DNA of 64,000 nucleotides from Timema cristinae (lineage: Eukaryota; Arthropoda; Insecta; Phasmatodea; Timematidae). The notes below the pieces were generated by a model. It was not told the origin of the DNA. It did not search any database and was given only the letters and a program-made list of their open reading frames with translations. A program made the position numbers and the translations under genes. The DNA lies in the NCBI GenBank assembly GCA_039000515.1, contig JBCFYV010000012.1, forward strand, positions 31,178,821 through 31,242,820, read 5' to 3'. Positions 27,701-40,500 of the stretch are shown here, one piece after another (position 1 is the first letter of the stretch; every line of letters starts with the position of its first letter).

Positions 27701-30700
27701 CCATAGGTAAGAATGTTGTGATTTTTGTGCAGATTTAGAAATATAGTCCTTAAATATGTGATTGTGTGTTTATTAGTGTTTCATCCGAACAATTTCTACT
27801 CCAGTTTCATCCATACATTTACCAATTATCATAAACTATACATAAATCTTATGTATTAATTTCCTACCACCCACATTTTTTTATCTCATTGAAAATGTAT
27901 AAATTTAAATCTTAAATTGGAGGGTGTAGCTGGCAGTTACTATGCTCTTGAGTGAACTGTGTGATGGCCATCAATAAGTGAGTATTTATAAAGAGATCTT
28001 GAAATTTTTATCAAAAGAAATACTAGAAAGTATAGAACAATACAAAAATAAAAAATAAATAAAGAATCTGCTAAAAATTTTAATTTTGTTAGTGGCTTCA
28101 AATGCATTTAGTCCAGATGTATGTAAGTAATGATTTATACAACTCATATTCATTTTTTGAAGTACCAAAAATTTCTGATAGGATGTTCAGTTAAACACAA
28201 ATATTGCCTTTAAAAAACTGTTCTAATAATTTCTATAGCATACACCAATCACTAATTAAAGTGTAGCACTAATTAATTATGTAAATAAAAAATATAATAT
28301 GATGTATTTAATATACTAAAATCTACTAAGTATGATTTCCGCAAATAATACTAAGGCCAAGAGTAAGTATTTAGGAAAATATTTGTTTTAAAGATTTTTT
28401 TATTTCTAGTTTTGAAAATCATACATTGTATTATAGTCATGAAGAAAAGTATTATTCAAGAAAGATGAGGAAAATAATATTAAGTTTGTTTTCTTCACTT
28501 CGCCACATAATGAGGAACAAACACCAAGACAAAATGAGGTGAACCACAAACTTTACAAATGACATATTTCTTTCAACAATGCTCTTTTTCTTGTCCATAA
28601 TACCCAATTATAGAGAATATAAAATTAGATTTCTCAGAAAAAAATTAGATATGTCAGACCTTTTTTCAAGGGGGGAGAGGCGGCGCCCCACTGCTCATTG
28701 GCTGACATCCCTGCAAACACTTCACTAGGATCAGAAACTGGTAGCAAGGGAGACACCATAGAGCATCGATTAGCCAAAAATAAAACCACACTTGACTGTG
28801 ATAGACAAACATGGAATCACATATCCCACCAGACATTTGGAAGGCGGAGTTGATAGTATTGACTGGGCATATATTAAACAAACGTTGGCATAAGTGTTTG
28901 TTACAAAGAGACAGAATTTGAAAAATAAGACGTTGTTGTTCATTCCAACAAAGCATATGCAACCACCCCAATTCCATTCTGATAAAAATTTGGGTCATAA
29001 TTTTATTTTCATAAGAAAATGCTAGAAAATAAATTAATCCACTATTGCAATAATTTTTGATAAAAATGATTACTCTCTTTCTTTCTCTTTTTTCTCTCTC
29101 TCTATCTCTCTCTCCCATATATAAGATACATACATACATCAACTGCATGTGTTCTAATGTTTTAGAGCTTTGAACACATTTGATCATTTTATATTTTTCA
29201 GAATAGTCATTAAATAGATAGATAAATTTTATAGATTTATGTTGAAAGATGATGTCAAAAATATTTATTTTCTTAATTTAATGCAAGTCAGATATTTTAA
29301 TGATAATCAGCCTTCCATACGCCTAGCCTAATATGTACACCTCTCAATGACTAAATAAAATTAGAGGAACATTGCTTAGGTTGAAAAAAGTACTAAATTA
29401 TGAGATATTCTATAAGAGTCTACCCTAAAAAATCACAAAGAATTGAAGAATAAATGGTAAATATCCCACCAAAATTTGATCATCATCAATTTTATATAAT
29501 TTTTAGCTTACATGTGTCGAGGATTTAAATATGTATATATAAAAGATAGAAATGCATTTTAAATATAATTTAATTTTTGGATAATCGATTCTCTAGTTAA
29601 AATGTCATTCCAAGAAAAAGAAATGCTTATTCATGGCCTTATTATGAAAGATTAAGAAGAGCATTTCAACCAATAGTTTTCTTTATAACACACAACATTT
29701 ACAATACTGTTAGATTAATAAGTGGACACTTGTTTTATTTAAGACATCCTACAAACACTAACAAACATGCACAACTCATGTAAGGATCATGTGTGGATGG
29801 CATTTAGTATTTGCTGATCTACAATTACATATATGTGAGGGTGTGTAACCCATATGATCAACACCAAACTTAAAATTATATAAAGAGATATCATGGCTAA
29901 ATCAAAAATTTCAGTTGTGACAGAAAAAGGGAGAAATCACTGAAAGTATTCACATTAAGTTGTCATCATTAAAAATCTTTAACTTATATTTAGGTAACTG
30001 ATAAGCGATTTTTATTCTTTAATTTCTGATAATAAATGAACCAGATAGTTTAAAAAAATTAACGTATTTTCTAAGAAATTAATTAAAACCAATATCACAA
30101 GTCAGCTTTTAATTACTTTACATTATTTTACAGTGTTTCTACACTGTCTTACTCTACATAGGTCAGTTTTGATATTACAAAGATATGGTACATATTAAGT
30201 GTTGGGTAATTTGTACAAAATTAAATAATGAATATAAAATCAATTAATATATCAGAATTATTTTATATAGGTTTTAAATGTTGTATATATCAAAGAAATT
30301 GAAGTTATATGTACAATTTTAATCACAGTGCATTAGTATTTTAAATATGAAAAGGTTTGAAGTGTGCAATTGTAAAAACTTTTTATTTAAAAAAAAATTA
30401 ATAGAAATAAAATGTATGCCATAAATGATGAAAATAAGTACCATATTATGTAAAAAAATAAAATTTAAAAGAATTTATAAATATATGTTATTTAAGGAAG
30501 GTATTGACTATTTTTGAAACATGTACCTAAACTATCACTAGGATACTAGCTAGAGGTGTATAAGTATTAAAAAACTTTGACTTTGGTTCAAATATCTGAC
30601 AGTGTCGATATAATTCATTTTAATTTCACTTTGAAAATTATAATTTAAGCTTTGTAAAAATAAATAAATGAAGATCCGAAACACACATTTATATCCAATA

Positions 30701-33700
30701 TTTGTCATTTTGTGCTGTTATATTTATATGATAATTAATGTTTACATACCAAAAATCTATAGAAAATTTAGTTAAAACTTGTAATAATGGCTTGATTTAT
30801 GTTGAATATTTTTACAGTAAAAAGGTTTTTATTAGATTTATTGTCTAATGTTACATAAATATACATAAATAATGTGTTATTATTTTCCTACATGAACCAA
30901 CAATAATAATCTTCAAACTTTATTTAGCTTAAGGAATATTTCATATATCCGATTCATCTTCCCTTCAAATCTAAAAAGTGGAATTCTCACACCTCTAGAA
31001 ACTGGTGATATTATTGCTAGTAAGTTAGTTTATGTAAAAATAATAATATATGGTTCACGTGCAAAAACAAAAATGTTATGTCCTCAATCCCAAAGATGAA
31101 GGAAATTTGACTTTTTCTCTTACTTAGAGGCAGCCAACTGTCTAGGTATCACCCTCTATTGTGTGTATGTGTATTTCTCTAACATATACAGCAGTGAGGG
31201 TGAATGGAATTAGCATAGTGGTTGTAAGTCACCTGTGGCAGAGAGTTGCGACGTCGAACTACTTTTCTTGCCTAGTCCCATGGATTGTTTACTGCTGCTA
31301 CTGCTGACGCCCGCCATTTTGCGTCGAGATCCGTCCATGCTATGGACATGACTCACCGCTGTATCACTCAAGCTACCATCTGTTGACAACAACATATTCA
31401 ATGAGAAAGAGTTATTTGTCAAACAAGGCAACAACTTCCTTTAAACTGGTATAATCAGCTCAGCTCTAGTGTTCTTTATATTGATCTGAGAGGGCAAGGT
31501 TTAAATACTTGTGTCTTCAAATTGTTAATATACAATGTATTATCATGATAATTGCTAAAACATTTCCCTAAAAATTTTCACGCTTCCTCAGAATAAATAT
31601 ACTAAGTTTCTAGATAAAGGGGACAACTTGACTCAATATAGTAACAACTTGTTCCAACATGCTTGGAACTAGTTGTAATAGCTGAAAGAAACAACTTGTT
31701 AAAATTACGAACCTTATCAATGTATTGTAATGCCTCATCCATTTAAACACTTAATTATGTTCATATCAGTTATTAAAATAAAATTAACATACGTTTTGCC
31801 ACATTCAACCATTTTAATAATTAATTAATACGTCAAGTTTTGTTTGGATACAAACAATATATTTTTATTTAGATCTAATTTCTAGAAATGAAATGTATAG
31901 ACTTTGACATATACCTATATATTTAATGTTTGAGGATTGTAACCTTTTAAAAATAGTGTGATATCACTAGGTTACATATGCATAAATTCTCAAACCTTGA
32001 TATAATTTTCTGTTAAGTTAAAAATATTTGGTTACTCTCTCAGACTTAAATAAATGTTCATTAGAAATATTTACTTTTTAATAATTTAAAACATACATTA
32101 CAAGAAATCAAGTCATCAACAAACATCATGGCTTTCATTCTTTTCTCCTCAAGTTTTCCTGCTACTGTGATAACTTGATGGTATGGGGGGAGTAGGAAGA
32201 GGAAGTACAAGAACAGGAATGGAATGAGGAAGTTAAAGAGCATGGAATGAAATTTAGGGTGGCAAAGTGTGATATGATGGTAATTACAAGGAAGAGGATA
32301 AGCTATAAGGTTGGATGGAGTAGAAATGAGAAAAGTAAAAAAGTAAAATATTTTGGAAGCAGGATTGAGACTAAAGGTGGAAGTAGAGAGGATTTAATGA
32401 GAAGAGGACAGCAGGGAGAGTTGTTCTATAGGTGTGTAAGAGACCTGCTATAGAGAAGAGAAGTGCCCTTGAAGTGTAAGGAAGTGTTGTACAGGACATA
32501 CTTTGTACCCATTGTCTCATATGCTGCAGAAACATGGACAGGGAATGTAAGAGAAACTAGGAAAGTGGAGGACATGGGAATGAAGACTGTGAGGAGCTTG
32601 TTAGCTGTCACGAGGAGAAACAAGATTAGGAATGAAGTTATTTAGGAAAGAGTTGGGGTACCAGGGGTATATGAGGTAGTAGAGGAAGCAAGGCTGAGAT
32701 GGTATGGGAATGTAATGAGGATGGAAAGAGAGAGGATGCCAAAGAAAATTTTGGAAATAAGGTAAGTAGGAACAAGACTGCAAGGGAGGCCAAGAAAAAA
32801 ATGGGAGGAGCAAATAACAGAAAATGTCCAAGTGAAAGGAGGATAATGGAAGAAATTAAAGGAGGAAGAATGGTGGAAGAATAGAGGAAGATGGAGGCAT
32901 TTTACTAAACTGACCCGACCACAGGGTGGAAACAGATAATGATAATGATGATAAAGTCGATTTAGTGTGAGTCAGCTTGTTTGTAGTAAGTTACAGTCTT
33001 TGGTGCCGAGTAGTGTGTGAGGCTTATTTAAAATATTTGTATTGCCAATTCACTTTATCTATCTAATTGACTATTAGAATGGTGAGTACAAGAGCTAAGT
33101 CTAAGTGCATCATACTCACCAGCCTTCTCATCGGGAGGCACATCAGCATTGGAGAGACTCCTTGTGAAGGTTCCCCTCTTGCTGCTGCCTGTGTTGCCAC
33201 CCTGGCTGCTGCTGTGATGAGGGCCTGTGGAGCGCTGACCCACTCCACCTCCGCTGCTGCCGTAGTCACTGCTTTCGTGGGGTAAGGGGCGAAGCAGAGG
33301 CAAAGGGTAAGGTAATTTTGCTAGCACTGTTAGTGATATCGGGAGCCAGCGAGGACTTACAACTACCACATATTACATATTCTAGCTGCATGTCAGAATT
33401 ACTTAAGTTTAGATCCTCAACATTGTTGCTGTCTTGTGAGGGATAGGGGATGTGATTTACGTCCTCAGTTATGTCTTTACAAAAGGGCTGTTTGTTAAGT
33501 TCTACAAAGCTATTAGTAGAATCTAACGGGCTAATTTGTGAGTCTAGAATTTGTGTTTGAGAAGGTAAGGACATTCTTCGAAATATTGGAGGAGTGCTGA
33601 TACAATCTGGAGTTAAAGTGCTTATACTATCAATTTGCTTTGCAAGAGATGACATTGTCGAAGAGTTTTCTTTTAAATGTATACTGTTTGTAACATTGCT

Positions 33701-36700
33701 ATTACCCTGAGAAACAATATCACTGCTGCTACTTGTTCTATCTTTTGAATGAATGGACAATTTACTGACATTTCTATTTGGAGACGTGCTATTGCTGATT
33801 AGAATAGGGCCTTTTTGCACACATTTAGGGTCGACGTTGACCTCAATATCATATTTTGTTTCACAAGAAAAATCCAAGTCATTCCTTCTATGGTTTGACT
33901 TAAAAATTTCTTCTGAAATGTTTTGTGAAGTTGCAGGCATTGAAAACCTTCTCTTCCCACATGGAACATTTGGATGTGAGTTTAAGACCAACACATCTTC
34001 CAGAGAACTCTCACCTTTGAATACAACAGATTTCCCTTTAAGTTTTTGTACTGTAGTGGCCTGTTTCAATTCCTGAAAACTACCGGGGACGGCCAGACAT
34101 GATAATTTTTCCTTGAGATTGTTTACGGTCAGTAGCTTTACTTCTTTTTTTATGTTGTTCTCTGGATGACCTTCAAACGCATAGTCAGAAATAATGTCCT
34201 TGTCGTTGACACATAATTTGTTAGACTCTCCATTCAAGAATTCCCCATTCTCAACACCAAAATCTGAAGGAGTGTTCCTCTGGTCCTCTTGAACTGATGA
34301 GGAGTTGTATACAAGTAGAAAACTCTCATTAGCCTCTTGTTTAGGGTAATATGAGCCCAAAACTTCCACTGAGTAGCACATATTCCCTTTATCCCCCAAG
34401 GACTGTTTCACTGCTTTATTGTTAATCTCCGTGAATGGCTCAGGTCTGATGACCTGTTGCTTCGAATGAGTAGTATATTCTCTCAATCCCACAGTTTTCA
34501 GTGCACTGGTATTAAACGAGGGTTGGTTAATTTTGTTGGGGAAACTAGTAATGTCTTTCTTTCTGTCAAGTTGGAAACACATCACTGTCCCCCTGTTCTG
34601 TACTTCTGTAGTGCAGTGGTCCAGCATGTCCAAGCTTTGACTGTCAAAACTCCTGTCCGAGCAATGTATCTCTGTCTCTGCCCCACTGTACTCGCTGTCA
34701 TAGCCGTAATAGTGTGGATTGGACCGGGCCTGTTTGAGATTGGCGATATTCATCAACATAGTGTGATGTTCTCTTCCTGCAGGAAGTAATCTTGTAGAGA
34801 CAGGCTCACCCAAAGTCAAGCTTTTGGTTAGGTGGTACCTGCTATGGTTTCATTTTTTGGTAAGCTGCTACCTAGTGGCAAGCTTCTTCTCAAGTGATGT
34901 TGATTGCATTGGCATTCTACACTATGATTGTGAGCGTATGCACCTAATTTGCATTTCATCAGAGGCAGCATTGGTTTAAGCAAATGTTTGGCATGGTGGC
35001 CATTACTGGGGTCAACAATGCCTAAAGAGAATACCCTAGAACGCGCCTTGTGTGGTAGTTTCCGTACAAAAGTCTCTGACATGGATTTGTTGTCATATGA
35101 GCTTGAGGAAGAACTATCGCTGCAATGTTTTCTAGCACTACACGGTTTACTGGAAGACAAAAGTCATAATGATTTATTAAAAAGAGTTTACGCATTTACT
35201 GTGGTAAATTTAAATATTTATATAGTTTCCACAGGATGATTACCGGTACTGGATGTTTAGAGATAAGAGCACCAGTACACATTTAGAAAGTAGTAGATTT
35301 AAATCCTGCACACAAGTAATATTTTTAAAACTAATTTCAATAAATCAAATTGATTTCAAGAGATTGAAAACAATCACATAAATAACACACTTTAAAAGTG
35401 AAGAAAATGTAATATTATTTTATAAAATTCCTTTCTTACGTCTTTCTTTTCAAGCACCACATTTTATTACTCGTTCAGGTTATACAATTATGTAATAATT
35501 ACACCAGTGGTTTTAGGGATGAGAAAAGATATATTTAGATTAATTGTACCTGCATTTGTGTGGAGAAAGAGTGAAAAACCATTCTGGAAAAAATCACCTT
35601 TAGCATACTTGAAAGAGATTAGAACCTTGATCTCCCTGTCATAGGCAGTCTAGCCTATTGCAAGAGTGCCGCCTTAGACCATGTGGCCACCAAAATAGGT
35701 GTAAAGTTTCTAATGATGAGAAAATATTCACTTGCATACCATCCTTCCTTTAAATGAGTATAGCTTCTTCAAACGTTTGTGTAAAATAGTGCTGCAAAGT
35801 GGTGGTGTGAATAGAGTATAGAATGCCAAAGAATAAAAGTTTAGGTATGCCCATTCTGAGTACCGATTAGAGTAAATACATACAATTTTAGTTCATAGCT
35901 CAGCCCCAATATTAGCAAAGAAGAAAATGAACTATTTTATGGCATAGTTCATGCTATCTCATTTTTTGAATCATCCCTAGAGTGTATTTTTCTTTGAGCT
36001 GGTAAAAGGGTCAAAGGTATTTGACATGACTTATAGCGTACATAAGGGGCGAGACCGAACATTCTCATATCTGACTCAATGCATATCAAACTTGCACCTA
36101 CCTAAGTCCTCGAGACCCCCGAGGCCTTTCTGACTGCGTGGAGAAGGCACTGCTCGTCACGCTCACCACACTTTCAATATCGCTGTCCCCAAAGTCCCCC
36201 ATTATGTCTTTGTCTGGGGACAGGGAGTGTCGGAGCCTCATCTTGTGGTCAGCAGAGGGCATGGCGCTACGAGATGGCAGATCACTGTCACTCAGTCCAG
36301 TATAGTGACGCTCCCAGCCTGGGACAAAGCAACACATGAGTAACATATAATTCTTTATCTAATAGCTACAGGTAGAGTATATTGCCAAGAGCAATAATTA
36401 GAAATGTGAAAATTGGCACAAAATGGTTGTATTAAATTAAACATTGAGAGGAGGATAGAAGGGCAAGGCCCACCTATTTACCAGAAAACTGTAGGTACAA
36501 AAGTTCACAACTAAAACACATAATTATGTAATTTTTGGGGTACAACAGTCCCCTTCTTCAGTAGAAGAGAGTAAAACACAGAATGAACTGCAGCATGGCT
36601 AGATGGTTGGTCATGGTCACTTAGATACTGTTGTTGCCTGTTTCTTGACTCACAAAAAAAGTTTAAGCTTGGATTCTGCTGTTGCCTGATCAAACTTGTG

Positions 36701-37544
36701 TCTTTACTCTTGCAGATGGATAGCATGTTGTATTTATATTTAATCATTAAATTAAATTACCTGTTAATATTGTTTATATCAAAATTAATGATTGGTGTGA
36801 GTAGGCCTGCTTGGAATAAAAGGAGAGGCTATCTAAGGTTGAGATCAGGGGGGTGCCTGAATTTGGTTATATATTGGTGAGCAAGTTCCCATCTGCAAAG
36901 CTGGGAAGCAATAGTTGTAATGCTACCAGGCTTCACAGGTGGGAACTTGTTCAACAATATATAACCAGAACCAGACACCCACCTGTTTTCAACCTTAGAT
37001 AGCCTCTCCTTTACTTCCAGGCAGGCCTACTCACACCAATCAGTAATTTTTACACAAGCAGTATTAACAGATAATTTAATTCAATCATTAAATATAATAT
37101 AAATACAACATTCTATCCATCTAGCAAGAGAATATAGACAAGTTTGAACAGGCAACAGCAGAATCCAAGCTTAAACTTTTTTTGTGAATCAAGAGACAAC
37201 AATAGTATCTTAGTGACCATGTGTTTTACTCTCTTCTGTTGAAGAAGGGGACTGATGTAACATGAAAATTACATAATTAAGTGTTTTAATTGTGAGCTTT
37301 GAGGCCTACAGTTATCCTTCCATCCTACTTTCAATGTTTAATGTAATAATTTAACGAGATAACCCAAAACTAAGTGCTATTTGTATTTGTTTAGATTTTT
37401 GATTTCTTAGGAGCAAAATAGAGAAGTGAAATGTTAAACTTATTTTGTGACTGGAGGAATAGTGTTATATTTAGTTAATTTTTCTTTAATTTTAAGGCTA
37501 TACCTATTACTATTAAATTATTTTCAACATTACTATCATCATCA

Positions 37545-37587
<43 letters not shown>

Positions 37588-40500
37588 CAAGAGAATAATT
37601 GAAAATTAAAAAGAAATGGTTTTTAAAGTTAAAGTTCTGATCAAGCTTTTTAAATGCAGTGCCATAAATTCACACAAAACAAGATACAATGAAAAGTTAA
37701 GAAGAATGAAAATTACAATTACATTTAAATTTTATTAAAGCTTTTCGTTATACAAATAAGATGGAATATACTATATTTAGGTGATTTTATATCATCCTGC
37801 ATCCCTCCCCTCCTTATATGTTACTAAGAGAGCTGATATTACAAAGTCTATGGGGTGACCTGGCGGTCTAGGGGTATTGTGTCAGACTTCTGTACTGGCG
37901 GCCGGGGTTCAATCCTCAATCCCGGCCAGATTTATCTGATTACCAAACCCTTCCTTCACCTCAGACAAGACATCTTGTGAATGTGGGGAATGCCAGGCCT
38001 CCACGTGGTTCGGATTCCACGTTAAACTGTAGGTCCTTCATTTCATATCACAATCACCCTACATTACACATTAGCGTAAGTGCGTATAACCCGAACGGGT
38101 AGTAAGACGCGGTGCTAATAATAATAATTGTATTTGGAATTCAAACGGGGAATGGGGACTGAAAGAAATAACTCAGAATCAACTCCAGATTCTCATTGCA
38201 GCAGCTCAATTTAAGAAAAGGTTGGCTGTGTGCTACCAGTCCTAGTGGAGTCCTCAAGAACTAACAGAAACATTTCAGTTGTTTTGAAATGACAGCTTAA
38301 CTTGACAGATTGACTTAAGTATGTGGATAGGCTTATGTCAATGGGAGGAAAATTAGTTAATAGGGTTGTAAATATTCATCAGACAAATTTGAATGGATTC
38401 CAGTAATCTTAGCTGATTAAAATGTTTAGGTAGGACTTATTCCATAAAAAATGTATTCTTAAAATCATTATTATTATTAAATGGTGTTCTATGGTACATC
38501 AATAAAAAGGTTATTTGCACCTTATTCCCTTTAACTAGTAAAGTGACAACTATACTCGATGAATAACATTTGTACTTTAGTTTCAATCTTGGAAAAACTT
38601 ACCTCAAGGCCAATACAAGTTTACTGGGTGAAGTTGAGCCACATTCATGTTCAAAGTTGATTCTTGCACTTTTATTTTGCATCCAATACAAATTATCTTC
38701 AAATAAATATGTATTTAATTCTTTAATGTTACATTATTCTCATTAGGTCTAGAAATATTTATAACAAGTAAATAAATCATTTTAAAACAGCTTCCGCCAA
38801 TTCATAATGTCAGCAAGATCCTTAGCTAGTTTGTTTCCAAAAAAATATACACCAGTTTTTAAGAAGTTTAGATTTTATTTGAATTCATTATTCACCTTTT
38901 TAGATGGAAAGCTATAAAGCTACAGTAATTATTATAAAATTAAGCCATTATTAATGTTTTCAAAGAAATATTAAAAAAAGAAAACAAGAGCCAACTAATT
39001 ATTATAAAACTTTTTTTTACAGTATATTAAAGTAATTGTATTATAATGTAGAAATTCTAATCAATTATTTGTATTTATAATGTCCAGGAAATGAGATAAT
39101 AGGAGTATGTGAAATAAAACTAATACTACAGCAAATAATATATTAATAACAAAAAATAAACACAGGCATAGTAGGCTAGTTTTATCCTTTTATTCAAATA
39201 CTTTTTATAATAATTAATATATAATAAGCCCTAACACATAATAAACAGACATGCCAAAATTGAGAAAACACAAAAGCATTTAAATAAAGCAATATGTAGA
39301 ACATCAAGGGAAAAAATATATATAACAATATATATATTGTTCAGGAAAAATAAATATATGTATTTGTTTTATAGTTTAGACATGATAGTTTTAAATAAAT
39401 ATATATTTATTCAACACCTGACTTTACTTAAGGATACAAGTTTTTTTAGTAAGAAAAGCATGCCAAGTGTAATAAAACTACAATTATTACAAAATCACTG
39501 TTTTGATCTTATAAATAAGGAGAATTGTTTAGTTTGATTAAATTTGAGCTATTAATGCTTGTATAGTAAGGAAAAATTGCAATACATATAATTAATCTAC
39601 AATAAGCACAATAATAAACAACAAGTGGTAGGCAAAAAAAATAGCATCTACTACGCCGTGCAAGAAATTCGACAAGAGTGCTTCCGTAGCATCAAGCAGA
39701 CTCTGAAGACGGTGGTGATGGAACGGTGGCGCACCCACACAGGCCAGGACAGGTGCGTCTCAAGCATGGGCCACATAGGAAATTAAAGAAAACTACTTTA
39801 AATAAAAACAATGTAGCTCTCCGCGCAACAGCTGATTACAATAATGCTCTGGCCACAAAACGATTATCTAACGAGTAATGATGGATAGAGTGGATCTAGT
39901 TTATTTACTTGTACATTTGGTCCACCGAGTGTCTTGGTACTAAGGTAAACAAAATGTTTCCAAACTGTACTTATGATTATTTATATCATCACTCAGAACA
40001 TTCACTACGATAACCAGATAATGGCAAAAAATACCCCTATAAGCTATACCATAGTGGAATAATACAAAGTAATATCGCTAACTTACGGGGTTTATTGCTT
40101 TAGAGCTCAAATACTGTTTATTGGTGGCTCAGAATTAATTATAATTATAGAATGAACTTAACGACCAGGCCCCAGACCAGTAATTTAACACTTAACGTAA
40201 TGTATGAATGTTATAATGAATATATTATGATAAAGAATGTTAAAATTTAGTTACTATTTTCTATTATATTTATATTTCCTCTTATTTTCATCATTATTTT
40301 AAATATTCAAATTCGGATTTGGGATTCAAAGGTTAAGTGAAGATTTGGATCCGAGATTCTTTTCGTGGGCAGTCACATATAAATTTGCAGTCTTCAGTGG
40401 AATAACGGTGCTAAATTGATGATAAAATGAAAGATTTAAAGCCTTCATTAATGTAACCCTTTTCATAGTATAGTAACAATTATGATACTGATATTATACA

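Larger units (their letters stand above)
18742..31232 (-). other. Rim intron between exons K and L, about 12.5 kb
   Basis: Dominated by LINE fragments in the same orientation as Rim (20930-22460, 23300-23720, 25190-27000). It also holds SINE-A (20526-20755, 26985-27125), SINE-C (27100-27330), a SINE-D fragment (24440-24530), a (TA)n tract (24713-24760) and a stem-loop at 18899-18998. From 27400 to 31200 I see AT-rich sequence with no recognised repeat, apart from a GC-richer patch at 28660-28760. Confidence 0.7.

Noticed and set aside
28666..29187. 173-codon open frame on the minus strand as a gene
   Set aside because: Low-complexity, with an Arg/Glu run from a GAGA tract, no family similarity, no splice or start context and AT-driven composition.
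33753..34789. Plus-strand open frames of 107 and 110 codons inside exon J
   Set aside because: Shadows of the long minus-strand Rim coding exon.
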